A model generated the notes under the pieces. The model was not told the origin of the DNA. It saw nothing but the letters and a program-made list of their open reading frames with translations, and did not search any database. Both the position numbers and the translations under genes were made by a program. This document shows positions 53,739 through 63,736 of a DNA stretch of 64,000 nt, in pieces (positions within the stretch are counted from its first letter, which is position 1; each line of letters opens with the position of its first letter). Origin of the DNA: Gammaproteobacteria bacterium (GTDB taxonomy: Bacteria > Pseudomonadota > Gammaproteobacteria > Pseudomonadales > Pseudomonadaceae); contig JAAYFI010000026.1 in assembly GCA_012728315.1 (NCBI GenBank), forward strand, positions 47,778 to 111,777. The letters are read 5' to 3'.

Positions 53739-54989
53739 ATGCAAGCATTTACTTATCAACAGGGTGAGCTGCACGCAGAGAATGTTGCGTTATCCAGCAT
53801 TGCTAAGCAGTTTGGCACACCCACTTATGTGTATTCACGCGCCCATATTGAAGCACAATACCGCAGCTATGCCGATGCTTTGCAAGGTGTTGAGCATTTG
53901 GTGTGCTATGCGGTAAAAGCCAATTCTAACCTTGCTGTGCTTAATATTTTGGCGCGCTTAGGTGCAGGCTTCGACATTGTTTCGATGGGTGAGTTAGAGC
54001 GTGTGCTCGCTGCTGGCGGACGGCCTGAGCGTGTGGTGTTTTCTGGCGTAGGTAAAACCCGCGAAGAAATGCAACGCGCTTTAGAAGTTGGCGTGCATTG
54101 CTTCAATGTGGAGTCCGTCGATGAGTTAGAGCGATTGCAAGAAGTCGCAGCACATTTAGGTGTGATTGCACCTGTATCTTTGCGGGTCAATCCGGATGTA
54201 GATGCGGGTACTCACCCTTATATTTCCACTGGTCTGAAAGATAATAAGTTCGGCATTGATATCAATATTGCTGAGTCGGTGTATCTGCGTGCTGCGGTGC
54301 TGAGCAATATCGCCATCAAGGGTGTGGATTGTCATATTGGTTCGCAATTGACCAGCCTTGAGCCGTTTTTAGATGCGTTAGATCGAGTGTTATTGCTCGT
54401 TGATCGTTTAGCTAAGCACGGTATTAAGGTGCATCACTTGGATTTGGGCGGTGGTTTGGGCGTGCGTTATCAAGATGAACAGCCGCCGTGTGCCGGTGAG
54501 TATATGGCCGCGGTGCGTGAGCGCGTGGCGGGCCGAGACTTAGCCTTAGTCTTTGAGCCGGGCCGTTACATCGTTGCCAATGCTGGGGTGTTACTGACCC
54601 GCGTAGAATACCTCAAACACACTGAGCACAAAGACTTTGCCATTGTGGATGCCGCCATGAATGATTTGTTGCGCCCAGCGCTGTATCAGGCATGGATGGA
54701 TGTGCAGCCGGTTAAGCCGCGCGCAGGTATGCCGCGCAGTTATGATGTGGTCGGCCCTGTCTGTGAAACTGGAGATTTTCTGGCCAAAGAGCGCGAGTTA
54801 ACTTTAGCGGAAGGCGATCTACTGACTGTGAGTTCAGCCGGAGCCTATGGCTTTGTGATGAGTTCCAATTACAACAGCCGCGGGCGTGCGGCTGAAGTGG
54901 TCGTCGATGGTGAGCAGGCTTACCTCGTGCGTCGCCGTGAAAGCATACAAGAGTTATTTGCTCACGAAAGCCTACTGCCGGAGGCTTAA
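53739..54989 (+). CDS. lysA: Diaminopimelate decarboxylase
   Basis: 416 aa PLP enzyme turning meso-diaminopimelate into lysine. The PLP lysine lies in VCYAVKANSNLAVL near residue 58. HIGSQL, LDLGGGLGVRY, the glycine-rich FEPGRYIVANAG and PVCETGDFLAKE (with the catalytic cysteine of the neighbouring subunit) are all present, so the enzyme looks intact. It begins 12 bp after lptM and ends one base before the dapF-like gene. It needs meso-DAP, normally made by the DapF encoded next to it (see that entry). Confidence 0.96.
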   Translation: MQAFTYQQGELHAENVALSSIAKQFGTPTYVYSRAHIEAQYRSYADALQGVEHLVCYAVKANSNLAVLNILARLGAGFDIVSMGELERVLAAGGRPERVVFSGVGKTREEMQRALEVGVHCFNVESVDELERLQEVAAHLGVIAPVSLRVNPDVDAGTHPYISTGLKDNKFGIDINIAESVYLRAAVLSNIAIKGVDCHIGSQLTSLEPFLDALDRVLLLVDRLAKHGIKVHHLDLGGGLGVRYQDEQPPCAGEYMAAVRERVAGRDLALVFEPGRYIVANAGVLLTRVEYLKHTEHKDFAIVDAAMNDLLRPALYQAWMDVQPVKPRAGMPRSYDVVGPVCETGDFLAKERELTLAEGDLLTVSSAGAYGFVMSSNYNSRGRAAEVVVDGEQAYLVRRRESIQELFAHESLLPEA

Positions 54990-54990
54990 C

Positions 54991-55824
54991 ATGCTCTTGC
55001 GTTTTACGAAAATGCATGGCTTGGGCAATGATTTAATGGTGCTTGATCTGATCAGCCAGCATGCCTATATCCAACCGCAACAGATGCGGGCTTGGAGTGA
55101 TCGGCGCTATGGTGTTGGTTTTCGCCGTCTCGCACTGATTGAAGTACCACAGCATCCTGATGTGGACTTTAGCTGCCGTATGTTTGATCACAATGGTGCT
55201 GAAGTGGACTGGTTAGCCAGTGATCTGTGCTGTGTAGCACGCTTGGTGGCAGATAAACGATTAATCTCTAAGGCGCAGATGCGAATTGAGCTGCGCCATG
55301 CGGTTGTTGATGTGCAGGTGCATGCCGATGGTTCGGTCTCTGTGCCCTTGGAGCGGCCGCAGCTGATGGCCGATCGAATTGCTTTGCCGAGCAGTTTTAT
55401 TCAGCAAGAAAAACAATCCCAGTGGTTGTTGGATCATAGTTTTGCCATGCTCTCGATGAGTGGCCTGCATGCTGTTTTTCAGGTGGCCGATGTGGCGCAG
55501 GTGCCTATGGCGCTGTTGGTCAGTCATCTGGAGCAGCAAGCGTGTTTACCGCGCGGCACGACGGTCAGTGCTGTCCAAGTGCAGGATCGTAATAATCTGA
55601 GTGCGCAGAGTTGGCAGTTAGGCTGCGGTGCGATTGATAGTTTCCATCATAGTTTATGTGCAATTGCTGTATCGGCTATTGCTCAAAACTGGGTTAATCG
55701 ACAGGTGCAGGTCGAATTCGCTGATAGTAAAACTAGAGCTTGGCTGCAATCGTTGGACAATGAGCCACACGTACATTTTACGGGGTCGGCAACGCGTGTT
55801 TATGAAGGGCAGATTCGCTTATGA
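54991..55824 (+). CDS. DapF-like protein lacking both catalytic cysteines
   Basis: 277 aa, full family length, in the normal dapF position, and beginning MLLRFTKMHGLGND and ending RVYEGQIRL like Pseudomonas DapF. But the epimerase active site is gone. The first motif (E-Q-CGNGARC) reads EVDWLASDLCC, with Leu75 for the catalytic Cys. The second (RGVGETxACGTGA) reads LGCGAIDSFHHSL, with Phe218 for the second Cys, Ala214 for the Glu and Leu210 for the Arg. SMGNPH has become SMSGLH, and FDQ has become FRR. The frame is intact and overlaps DUF484 by ATGA, so this is probably a conserved pseudoenzyme, not decay. Another DapF would be needed elsewhere. Confidence 0.85.
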   Translation: MLLRFTKMHGLGNDLMVLDLISQHAYIQPQQMRAWSDRRYGVGFRRLALIEVPQHPDVDFSCRMFDHNGAEVDWLASDLCCVARLVADKRLISKAQMRIELRHAVVDVQVHADGSVSVPLERPQLMADRIALPSSFIQQEKQSQWLLDHSFAMLSMSGLHAVFQVADVAQVPMALLVSHLEQQACLPRGTTVSAVQVQDRNNLSAQSWQLGCGAIDSFHHSLCAIAVSAIAQNWVNRQVQVEFADSKTRAWLQSLDNEPHVHFTGSATRVYEGQIRL

Positions 55825-56519
55825 GTAACCAGCAGCAGTCGGATACAGGGATCACTGAAGAACAAGTGGTCGCCTATCTAAAAGACAATCCAGCATTTTT
55901 TCTTGATCAAGATGAGTTGTTAACGCAGATACGCATTCCGCATAGACGCGGTAGCTCTATCTCTTTGGTGGAGCGGCAGGTTGAGCTGTTGCGTGAGCGC
56001 AATCTAGATATGCGCAACCGTTTAACCCATTTGATGGATGTGGCGCGTGATAATGATCGTTTATTTGAGAAGACGCGACGGCTTATTTTAGAGATGCTGG
56101 ATGTGCAGACTTTAGATGAACTGGTCGGCGTGGTCGACGACAGTTTGCGCCACTCATTTATGGTGCCTTTTGTCGGTCTTATATTATTCAGTGATAAGCA
56201 AGTCAGTGTCGGCCGCAGCCAAACACTAAAGTATGCGCAGCAGCATATTGGTGGTTTGCTCAGCGGTAATAAAACACTTTGCGGTGTGTTGCGTCCTAAA
56301 GAGTTGCAGTTTTTGTTTGGCAAGGAGCAGGCTGAGCATATTAAATCCGCAGCAGTGGTGACTTTACAGCATCAAGGTATACAGGGTGTGCTGGCTATAG
56401 GTAGCAGTGATCAACAACATTACAGTAACTCAGTGGATACCTTGTTTTTAACCTATCTTGCGGATGTTTTAGCGCGATTATTGCCCGCAATGTTGGCGCC
56501 ATTACGCGCCGTTAAATAA
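55821..56519 (+). CDS. DUF484 family GAF-like protein
   Basis: 232 aa. N-terminal helix-rich part with [32 protein letters not shown] in parts ([15 protein letters not shown]) and the [14 protein letters not shown] helix, then a GAF-like domain (about 85-225). DUF484 proteins accompany dapF and xerC in gamma-proteobacteria (E. coli YigA) and have no established function. Cytoplasmic. Translation overlaps the stop of the dapF-like gene, and xerC follows 24 bp later. Confidence 0.9.
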   Translation: MSNQQQSDTGITEEQVVAYLKDNPAFFLDQDELLTQIRIPHRRGSSISLVERQVELLRERNLDMRNRLTHLMDVARDNDRLFEKTRRLILEMLDVQTLDELVGVVDDSLRHSFMVPFVGLILFSDKQVSVGRSQTLKYAQQHIGGLLSGNKTLCGVLRPKELQFLFGKEQAEHIKSAAVVTLQHQGIQGVLAIGSSDQQHYSNSVDTLFLTYLADVLARLLPAMLAPLRAVK

Positions 56520-56542
56520 GTGCCTATTATGTGGGATCCTGC

Positions 56543-57436
56543 ATGCAAGATCAGTTAACCGCTTATTTAACTTACTTAGAAGCGCAGCGCCAAGTGTCAG
56601 CGCACACCTTAAGTGCCTATCGTGGTGACTTGCATAAGGTCTGGCAGTTTGCTGTGCAGCACGATGTATCGCATTGGCGTGAACTGGAGGTTGCACATTT
56701 ACGCCAATGGGTTGCCGAGTTGCATCACGGGGGGTTAACTGGGCGCAGTATTGCGCGCTTGTTGTCAGCGGTGCGTGGATTTTATGCATATTTAGTGCGT
56801 GAAGGCATCTGCAAGCATGATCCTGCAGCAGGTTTGCGTCCGCCTAAAGGTGCACGCAAGTTGCCTAAAGTGTTGGATGTTGACCGTGCGCAGCAGCTAT
56901 TAGACAGCCCGGTGGCGGATGATTTTTCTGCGTGCCGGGATCACGCTATTTTAGAGTTGTTGTATTCGTCTGGCTTGCGCTTATCAGAGTTGGTGGGACT
57001 CAATATTGCTGATATCGATCTGCAGCAAGGTTTAGTGTTGGTGCTAGGTAAAGGTAATAAACAGCGGATGTTGCCGGTGGGCAGTAAAGCCGTTGTTGCA
57101 ATACAGCAGTGGTTGCGGGTGCGCGAGCAAGCGAAACCCCAAGATCAGGCGCTATTTATTGGGGTACGTGGCCGCCGCATGAGTCCACAGCTAGTGCGCG
57201 AACGGGTTCGCCAAGCGGGTGTGCGCGAGCTAGGCCAGCACTTACATCCACATATGTTAAGGCACTCATTTGCCAGTCATATATTGGAGTCATCCCATGA
57301 TCTGCGTGCAGTGCAAGAACTGCTAGGACACGCGGATATCAGTACGACACAGATTTATACCCATTTGGATTTTCAACATTTAGCACAAGTGTATGATCAG
57401 GCCCATCCGCGTGCGAGGCGTAAACCAGAGCAATGA
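56543..57436 (+). CDS. xerC: Tyrosine recombinase XerC
   Basis: 297 aa. It resolves chromosome dimers at dif together with XerD. The N-terminal SAM-like core-binding domain is residues 1-90; the catalytic domain has Arg in [13 protein letters not shown], Lys in [24 protein letters not shown] (His-x-x-Arg), GHADIS and the nucleophile Tyr in TTQIYTHLD. All catalytic residues are present. The ATG at 56543 is chosen over GTG 56531 because GGGA sits at better spacing and it gives the family start MQDQLTAYL. In P. aeruginosa the gene is called sss. It overlaps the HAD gene by 4 bp. Confidence 0.95.
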   Translation: MQDQLTAYLTYLEAQRQVSAHTLSAYRGDLHKVWQFAVQHDVSHWRELEVAHLRQWVAELHHGGLTGRSIARLLSAVRGFYAYLVREGICKHDPAAGLRPPKGARKLPKVLDVDRAQQLLDSPVADDFSACRDHAILELLYSSGLRLSELVGLNIADIDLQQGLVLVLGKGNKQRMLPVGSKAVVAIQQWLRVREQAKPQDQALFIGVRGRRMSPQLVRERVRQAGVRELGQHLHPHMLRHSFASHILESSHDLRAVQELLGHADISTTQIYTHLDFQHLAQVYDQAHPRARRKPEQ

Positions 57437-58131
57437 GTATCCGTTTAATTACTTTTGATTTGGATGATACATTGTGGTCAGTGCAGCCGGTTATTGTGGC
57501 GGCGAATAATGCTTTGCGTGACTGGCTGAACAATAATGCTGCGCGATTAGAGCCTTTAACCGCTGAGCGTCTACAGCACTTACGAGGCGCGGTGCTGCAG
57601 CAGCAGCCCGAACTCGAACGACAGGTCAGTGCACTGCGTTATCAAGTGTTATTGCGTGCTTTATTGCAGTCGGGTTACCCCGAGCGTGAAGCACAAGAAA
57701 TCGCTGAGCAAGCTTTTCAGGTGTTTTTAGCCGCTCGACAAAATGTTGAGTTGTTTACGGATGTGCGGCCAACCTTGGAGCAACTACGGCAGCGCTATAT
57801 GTTGGGGGCTTTGAGTAATGGTAATGCCGATGTGCGCCGGGTGGGTTTGGGTGAATATTTTTCCTTTGCCTTAAATGCCGATATGCTTGGCGTGGCAAAA
57901 CCAGAGCCGCAGGTGTTTTTGGCTGCTTTAGCGCGCGCACAGGTGGAGCCTGCGCACAGTATTCATATTGGTGATCATCCAGAAGATGATATTTTCGGTG
58001 CACAGCAAGTGGGGATGCGCACAATTTGGTTTAATCCTGAGCAGAAGATTTGGACTGGTGAGCGTGAGCCCGACGCCCAAGTCAGCCAGCTTGCGCAATT
58101 GCCTGATTTGATTAAACGTTTTGATGAGTAA
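57433..58131 (+). CDS. HAD family hydrolase (YigB-like)
   Basis: 232 aa. HAD motif [11 protein letters not shown] at residues 6-15, a helical cap, motif II in [11 protein letters not shown], motif III Lys in [11 protein letters not shown] and motif [20 protein letters not shown]. It belongs to the group of E. coli YigB, which dephosphorylates FMN; the same gene follows xerC in E. coli and Pseudomonas. The exact substrate here is not proven. ATGA overlap with xerC indicates coupling. A strong two-way terminator follows. Confidence 0.92.
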   Translation: MSIRLITFDLDDTLWSVQPVIVAANNALRDWLNNNAARLEPLTAERLQHLRGAVLQQQPELERQVSALRYQVLLRALLQSGYPEREAQEIAEQAFQVFLAARQNVELFTDVRPTLEQLRQRYMLGALSNGNADVRRVGLGEYFSFALNADMLGVAKPEPQVFLAALARAQVEPAHSIHIGDHPEDDIFGAQQVGMRTIWFNPEQKIWTGEREPDAQVSQLAQLPDLIKRFDE

Positions 58132-58204
58132 CCCAGCAGGCCTTGTGCTTGCAGATGGATTTACGCATTTTGCCCAGAGTGCTGCAATAGCGCTATAACC
58201 CAAT

Positions 58205-58234
58205 GAGCAACGCCCGAATACTCGGGCGTTGTTC
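58205..58234. terminator. Bidirectional terminator between the HAD gene and hemL
   Basis: CAACGCCCGA (58208-58217) pairs with TCGGGCGTTG (58222-58231) around a 4-base loop, with further pairing to 58205/58234. Convergent genes on either side. Confidence 0.8.
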
Positions 58235-58251
58235 ATTTACAGAGCCGGTGC

Positions 58252-59538
58252 TTAGCCTTTCATTTTAGCAAAAGCCTTTTCCGCGGCATCTAAAGTGATT
58301 TTGAGTTCTGTATCACCTAGGGCAATTGATGTGAAGCCGGCTTCAAAAGCGCTAGGTGCCAAGTACACGCCGCCTTCGAGCATCAGATGGAAGAACTGCT
58401 TGAAATGCTCAACATTGCTGCTGGTTGCATCGGCAAAGCTGGTAATGTTTTTACGCTCGGTAAAGTAAATACCAAACATGCCGCCCGCTTGCGTAGTGGT
58501 AAATGGGATGCCTGCGGCATCTGCGCGCTCTTGCAGGCCTTTTAGCAGGCGTGTGGTGTAGTCAGTCAGCTCATCATGAAAGCCTGGGCGGCTGATCAGC
58601 TTTAGCGTGGTTAAACCTGCAGCCATCGCCAAAGGGTTGCCTGATAAAGTACCCGCTTGGTATACCGGACCTAGCGGTGCAATCTGCGACATGATTTCTT
58701 TTTTACCGCCGAAGCAGCCAACAGGCATGCCGCCGCCAATAATTTTACCAAAAGTGGATAAATCAGGGGTGACACCGTAAAGCGCTTGAGCACCGCCGAG
58801 TGCGACGCGGAAACCTGTCATGACTTCGTCAAAAATCAAGACCACGCCGTGCTTATCACACTGTTCGCGCAGGCCTTCAAGGAAGCCGGGTACGGGGGGG
58901 ATGCAGTTCATATTGCCGGCTACCGGCTCAACAATGATACAAGCCACATCTTTGCCTTGCTCGGCTAAGCAGGCTGCGACTGCATCGATATCGTTAAAGG
59001 GTAAGGTAATGGTGTGCTGGGCAAAGGCCGCCGGCACGCCAGGCGAGCTTGGTACGCCCAAGGTCAGTGCGCCTGAGCCTGCTTTTACGAGTAAGCTGTC
59101 GGAGTGGCCGTGGTAGCAGCCTTCAAATTTGATAATGCTGTCACGGCCCGTGTAGCCGCGCGCTAAGCGAATGGCGCTCATGGTGGCTTCGGTGCCTGAG
59201 CTGACCATCCGCACCATGTCCATTGAGGGTACTAAGCTGCAAACCAAATCAGCCATTTCTACTTCAAGTGCGGTGGGCGCACCGTAAGATAAGCCGTGCT
59301 CCAGTTGAGCGCGTACTGCAGCGAGTACATCAGGATGGCTGTGGCCCAGAATCATTGGACCCCATGAGCCAACATAATCGACATAACGCTTATCGTCTTC
59401 ATCGACAACATAAGCCCCTGCTGCATGTTTAAAGAATAATGGGGTGCCGCCTACGCCAGCGAAAGCGCGTACAGGAGAGTTAACACCGCCTGGGATATGG
59501 TGCTGGGCTTGTTGGAAAAGTGATGCTGAACGTGACAT
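58252..59538 (-). CDS. hemL: Glutamate-1-semialdehyde 2,1-aminomutase
   Basis: 428 aa (E. coli 426). It makes 5-aminolevulinate, the first tetrapyrrole precursor, and so links with the hemCD genes. [63 protein letters not shown] and the PLP lysine in [12 protein letters not shown] are present. The ATG at 59538 has GAGG six bases before and gives [11 protein letters not shown]; an ATG at 59550 lies inside the ribosome site region. Upstream on the same strand are thiE and thiD, as in P. aeruginosa. Confidence 0.96.
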   Translation of the reverse strand: MSRSASLFQQAQHHIPGGVNSPVRAFAGVGGTPLFFKHAAGAYVVDEDDKRYVDYVGSWGPMILGHSHPDVLAAVRAQLEHGLSYGAPTALEVEMADLVCSLVPSMDMVRMVSSGTEATMSAIRLARGYTGRDSIIKFEGCYHGHSDSLLVKAGSGALTLGVPSSPGVPAAFAQHTITLPFNDIDAVAACLAEQGKDVACIIVEPVAGNMNCIPPVPGFLEGLREQCDKHGVVLIFDEVMTGFRVALGGAQALYGVTPDLSTFGKIIGGGMPVGCFGGKKEIMSQIAPLGPVYQAGTLSGNPLAMAAGLTTLKLISRPGFHDELTDYTTRLLKGLQERADAAGIPFTTTQAGGMFGIYFTERKNITSFADATSSNVEHFKQFFHLMLEGGVYLAPSAFEAGFTSIALGDTELKITLDAAEKAFAKMKG

Positions 59539-59583
59539 TGAAAACCTCATCTAAAAAAGCAGAGAGCCTGTCGCTGCGAAAAG

Positions 59584-60222
59584 TTAAACAGTAAAAAGAG
59601 CATGAAAAGCGCGCGCGCGTTGCTCCACTTCAGCCGCAGTGTCGGCCGCAAAGAGTCCATGAATCACCGCGAGCATGGTGGCACCTTGTTCAATCAGGGC
59701 ACCGCCATTCTCTAAAGTGATGCCGCCAATGGCTACAATAGGGCAGTGCAATGTTTGGGCTTGTTTGAGCAGTGCGCTGCTAGCAAAAACACTGCCGGGC
59801 TTGGTCTGCGAGTTATAAAAGCGTCCAAAGGCAATATAATCAGCGCCTTGTGCAACAGCCTGCTCGGCAAGAGCGAGTTGCGCATGGCAGGTGGCGCCGA
59901 TAATGGCGTCAGGCCCCAGTTGCTGACGTGCGTCCAGTAGGCTGCCGTCGTCTTGACCTAAATGTAAATCAGCGTTGAGCTGTGCCGCTAGATTAACGTC
60001 GTCATTGATAATCAAGCGTGCATTATAGGTTTTACAGAGATTGTGTAGGGCCTGAGCTTCGTTATAACGGCGTGCCGTATCGGTTGATTTATCCCGATAT
60101 TGTAAAACCTTAACGCCGCCTTTGAGTGCGGCTCCACAGTAGGGCAATAGACGGCCATCGGCTAGGAGTGCGGAGTCAGTGATGGCGTATAAGCCATGCA
60201 GAAATTCGCGTTTATTGCTCAT
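59584..60222 (-). CDS. thiE: Thiamine-phosphate synthase
   Basis: 212 aa TIM-barrel enzyme joining HMP-PP and thiazole phosphate. [74 protein letters not shown] and [11 protein letters not shown] are the family blocks. The ATG at 60222 overlaps the thiD stop (ATGA); the frame continues upstream to 60303 inside thiD without meaning. The substrate of the thiazole branch also needs ThiI, encoded at 14.2 kb. Confidence 0.94.
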   Translation of the reverse strand: MSNKREFLHGLYAITDSALLADGRLLPYCGAALKGGVKVLQYRDKSTDTARRYNEAQALHNLCKTYNARLIINDDVNLAAQLNADLHLGQDDGSLLDARQQLGPDAIIGATCHAQLALAEQAVAQGADYIAFGRFYNSQTKPGSVFASSALLKQAQTLHCPIVAIGGITLENGGALIEQGATMLAVIHGLFAADTAAEVEQRARAFHALFTV

Positions 60223-61019
60223 GGATGGCAGAAATCCAAAGGGAGGCGGCGTGGAATATATTGCCCGCGTCCAGGTGCTTCTGCGTCGCGCAAAGTGCGC
60301 CATGTGTAGTTTAAGGCTGATTCAACTGCGCTGACCAATGCTTCGCCTAAAGCTAAGCGTCCTGCTAGCGCGCTGGCTAAAGTGCAGCCTGAACCGTGGT
60401 ATTCGCCGGGTAAGCGCGCACAAGTGAAAGTATGAGTGCTGCCATCGGAGCAGTATAAGCGGTTGTGCACTTCTTTCTCGTCACCGTGTCCGCCTGTGAT
60501 TAACAGGTTTTTACAGTGCTTGAGCAGTACCGCTGCGCACTCATCCGCGGTGCCGGTGGGCAGTTCTGCAAGGATTTGGGCTTCCGGCAGGTTTGGTGTG
60601 ACTACAGTGGCTAAAGGCATCAGCTTGCTGCGTAACGCATAGCCCACTTCATCTTTACCTAAGGCGCCGCCACCACCAGCACGCAGCACGGGATCGCAAA
60701 CAAAAGGTATGTCCGGCTGCTGTTGGATAATTTGCGCTACGGTGTCCACCATTTCAATTGAGCCTAGCATGCCCAGTTTAATGGCAGATATCGGCAAGTC
60801 TTGTAAGATTGCCTGTGCCTGTGCGGTCACCCAGTCGTGATCTAGGATTTTAAAATCACTGACATTAACTGTGTCTTGAATGGTGAGCGCAGTAATGACC
60901 GGTGTGGCATGACAGTTTTGTGCAAGTAGCGCTTCAATATCTGCTTGCAAGCCTGCACCACCCACCGGGTCGTGACCTGATAAGCACAAGACAGAAGGGC
61001 GAGAAGTGAATGTATTCAT
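60219..61019 (-). CDS. thiD: Hydroxymethylpyrimidine/phosphomethylpyrimidine kinase
   Basis: 266 aa ribokinase-fold enzyme that phosphorylates HMP twice. [63 protein letters not shown] and the ATP-binding [21 protein letters not shown] are present (the last quoted in part: [10 protein letters not shown]). It is just upstream of thiE with a 4-bp overlap. No TPP riboswitch is visible in the 65-bp gap to the SulP gene. The order thiD-thiE-hemL is conserved in Pseudomonas. Confidence 0.95.
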   Translation of the reverse strand: MNTFTSRPSVLCLSGHDPVGGAGLQADIEALLAQNCHATPVITALTIQDTVNVSDFKILDHDWVTAQAQAILQDLPISAIKLGMLGSIEMVDTVAQIIQQQPDIPFVCDPVLRAGGGGALGKDEVGYALRSKLMPLATVVTPNLPEAQILAELPTGTADECAAVLLKHCKNLLITGGHGDEKEVHNRLYCSDGSTHTFTCARLPGEYHGSGCTLASALAGRLALGEALVSAVESALNYTWRTLRDAEAPGRGQYIPRRLPLDFCHP

Positions 61020-61084
61020 AGAGTTAAGTTTACCATGTATTAAGTGGGCGCGCAGTGAGTCTGACCGCGCCCTTTGTGGAAAAA

Positions 61085-62860
61085 CTAAGGCTGAGGATGA
61101 GCGGCCTCGGCCAGCTGTGCTGCGTCTTTACTGTCGTCACTCGGCTGCTGAGACTCAGCGTCTAGCCAGCGCTGTGCGCGGACTTGCGCCATCTTGAAAT
61201 TACCGACATAGGATAGCTTGTTATGTGCTAAACGAATGCCAGCACGGCGCATTTTATGTCGAACCTGTGCTGAGGTTCCGAGGAAGATAATCCCTATGTC
61301 GTGCTTTTGGTAGTCAATTAGCACATTGCTGAGGGCTGCTAGGGCGGTCATATCCAGCATGGGCACAGCGCGCATATCAATGATAACTACGCGTATCTCA
61401 GGGTTAAACTTGCGCAGTACGCTCAGGGCTTTTTCTGCTGCACCAAAAAATAGCGGACCACGGATGGCGTACACGGTGACACTATCAGGCAGTTCTGGCA
61501 GGTCGTGTTGGTTGCGTGAAATGCTGGCGGTAGCAGTTAAGTCGCTCATACTCTTAATAAACAAGCCCGCAGCCATTAATAAACCAACGCCTACAGCCAG
61601 TACCATATCAAACAGTACAGTCAGCGATAGGCAGGTTAATAAAACCAAAACATCGTTGCGCGGTGCAATGCGTAGCGTGTGCAGCACATGTTTAGGCTCG
61701 CTCATATTCCAAGCAACCATGAGTAAGAGCGCAGCTAGCGCAGCCATAGGTAAGTGACTGAAGAGCGGGGCCAGAAAGAGCATCGCCAGTAAGACCACGC
61801 CTGCATGAATGATTGCGGCAATGGGAGAGAAAGCACCAGCGCGCACGTTAGCTGCACTGCGCGCGATGGCTGCCGTTGCGGTGATACCGCCAAACAGAGG
61901 GGCGACAATATTACCTAAGCCTTGCCCAAGTAATTCGCCATTAGGGTCGTGCTTGGTGCCAGCCATACCATCGGCAACCACTGCGCAAAGCAGCGATTCA
62001 ATAGCGCCCAGCATTGCTATGGCGAATGCTGGGGCCAGCAGTTGTCTAAAGAGCTCAAAAGAAACGACTAATGGTTTACCATCGGGGCCGCTAAACTCCC
62101 AAGGCCACATAAATGACGGCAGGAAAGGCGGGATGCCGGGGTGGCTGATGCCGTCGACCGTATAACTAAAACGTTGACCTAAGGTGGCCACGGCTATATC
62201 GGCTTGATTAAAGGCTAAGCCAATCAAGCTGCCTACGGTTAAAGCAACGAGGTGGCCCGGGATTTTTGGGACAAGGCGCGGCCAGACAATTAATACTGCC
62301 AGAGTGATACCAGCGACTAGGGTGTCGCCCAACTGAATACTAGGCAGTGCTTGGGCAAGCGTGCTGATTTGCTCAATGTAGTTGGCTGCAGGCTCAATAT
62401 TGGTTAAACCCAGTGCGTCTTTGACTTGTAAAGTGGCAATAACTATACCGATCCCTGCGGTAAAACCCAGGGTGACGGGGTAGGGGATAAATTGCAATAA
62501 AGCACCTGCGCGCAGCAGGGCCATACAGATTAAAATCACACCAGCCATCGCGGTGCATAATAATAAACCGCCAACCCCAAATTGCTGGGTGATGGGCAGC
62601 AAAATAACCACAAAAGCTGCAGTGGGGCCTGAAACGTTAAAGCGCGACCCACCTGTTAAGGCAATCAGCGCGCCACCAATCAGCACGGTATAGAGTCCGT
62701 GCTGCGGCGGGACGCCCACTGCAATAGCTAGAGCCATTGCAAGGGGGATGGCAATGATTCCAACGGTTAAGCCGGCGCTAATATCACCGCGTAAAGCGTT
62801 TAGCGTATAACCTTCGGCAAATGTTTGGCGTAAAGCAGAAAATAATGGCGGTATATACAT
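61085..62860 (-). CDS. SulP family anion transporter with STAS domain
   Basis: 591 aa. About 10-14 membrane segments (residues 20-430) followed by a cytoplasmic STAS domain (about 450-560) with VYAIRGPLFFGAAEKALSVL and VVIIDMRAVPMLDMTALAAL. The signature GLYTVLIGGALIALTGGSRFNVSGPTAAFV near residue 55-85 (in parts: GLYTVL, GGSRFNVSGPTAAF) marks SLC26/SulP. Substrates in the family include sulfate, bicarbonate and dicarboxylates (DauA); sequence alone does not choose. It is 65 bp upstream of thiD in the same direction, with unknown functional link. Confidence 0.92.
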   Translation of the reverse strand: MYIPPLFSALRQTFAEGYTLNALRGDISAGLTVGIIAIPLAMALAIAVGVPPQHGLYTVLIGGALIALTGGSRFNVSGPTAAFVVILLPITQQFGVGGLLLCTAMAGVILICMALLRAGALLQFIPYPVTLGFTAGIGIVIATLQVKDALGLTNIEPAANYIEQISTLAQALPSIQLGDTLVAGITLAVLIVWPRLVPKIPGHLVALTVGSLIGLAFNQADIAVATLGQRFSYTVDGISHPGIPPFLPSFMWPWEFSGPDGKPLVVSFELFRQLLAPAFAIAMLGAIESLLCAVVADGMAGTKHDPNGELLGQGLGNIVAPLFGGITATAAIARSAANVRAGAFSPIAAIIHAGVVLLAMLFLAPLFSHLPMAALAALLLMVAWNMSEPKHVLHTLRIAPRNDVLVLLTCLSLTVLFDMVLAVGVGLLMAAGLFIKSMSDLTATASISRNQHDLPELPDSVTVYAIRGPLFFGAAEKALSVLRKFNPEIRVVIIDMRAVPMLDMTALAALSNVLIDYQKHDIGIIFLGTSAQVRHKMRRAGIRLAHNKLSYVGNFKMAQVRAQRWLDAESQQPSDDSKDAAQLAEAAHPQP

Positions 62861-63057
62861 GATGGCTCCACAAGTGCGTGCCTCCTCATTATAGACTCAT
62901 GCATACGGGCTAATGCTAGCGGACTAAGTGATTAGTTGGTTGTTGTGCTGGAGTAGGTGTGAAAATCGGCGAATATCGGGGGGGAGAGTGGCTTGAAGAG
63001 TGTGGTCATACTAAAGCGCTTGATTCAATATTAATCGCCAGCAGAGTGATTAAGCGG

Positions 63058-63085
63058 TTGCTTTTTTCTCACTAACAGGCATAAT
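63058..63085 (+). promoter_or_regulatory. Candidate promoter of rplM-rpsI
   Basis: -35 TTGCTT (63058-63063) and -10 CATAAT (63080-63085) with 16-bp spacing, predicting a 200-nt leader to rplM. The rest of 62861-63057 holds the sulP upstream region and no recognisable gene. Confidence 0.5.
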
Positions 63086-63256
63086 TACGCGGCTCTTTTG
63101 TGGGTAATGCCTAGCCCGGTACAAAAGAGAAGGCGAAGTGATGCCAATTCGCCGAAACACAGCCATAGCAGACGTGATAGACCCGAGCCCCCGAAGTAGC
63201 GTCTGTCATATGAGCTTACTTTGACTTGTCAAAGATAAAACTATTCATTAGGATTT

Positions 63257-63277
63257 GCCGTCTATTTTGAAGACGGC
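63257..63277 (+). promoter_or_regulatory. Leader hairpin before rplM
   Basis: GCCGTCT (63257-63263) pairs with AGACGGC (63271-63277) around ATTTTGA, 16 bp before the rplM start and just before its GAGG. The rplM-rpsI mRNA is autoregulated through its leader in E. coli, so this could be the control element; no specific family match was made. Confidence 0.5.
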
Positions 63278-63293
63278 CCTGAGGCCATAGCGA

Positions 63294-63722
63294 ATGAAAA
63301 CTTATACAGCAAAACCTGAATCTGTGAAGCGCGACTGGTATATCGTCGACGCTGCAGGCCAGACCCTGGGTCGTTTGGCCACTGAAATTGCCAGCCGTTT
63401 GCGCGGTAAGCACAAGCCTGAGTACACTCCGCACGTTGATACTGGCGATTATATCGTTGTAATTAATGCTGAGCAGGTATGTGTAACCGGCAAAAAAACA
63501 ACAGATAAGATCTATTACTCTCATACTGGTTTTCCTGGTGGTATCAAGGAAATCAGTTTTGAAAAATTGATTGATAAAGCACCTGAACGTGTTCTTGAAG
63601 CTGCGGTAAAAGGTATGCTTCCAAGAAATCCGCTGGGCCGCGACATGTATCGCAAGCTGAAAGTGTATGCTGGTAGTAACCACCCGCACGCTGCACAGCA
63701 GCCCCAAGAACTTAAGATTTAA
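63294..63722 (+). CDS. rplM: 50S ribosomal protein L13
   Basis: 142 aa, same length as E. coli L13. [58 protein letters not shown] in parts ([21 protein letters not shown]) and the late [19 protein letters not shown] are the family hallmarks. An early-assembling protein of the large subunit. First gene of the rplM-rpsI operon, 14 bp before rpsI, with a long leader. Confidence 0.97.
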   Translation: MKTYTAKPESVKRDWYIVDAAGQTLGRLATEIASRLRGKHKPEYTPHVDTGDYIVVINAEQVCVTGKKTTDKIYYSHTGFPGGIKEISFEKLIDKAPERVLEAAVKGMLPRNPLGRDMYRKLKVYAGSNHPHAAQQPQELKI

Positions 63723-63736
63723 CGGGATAGTTGATT

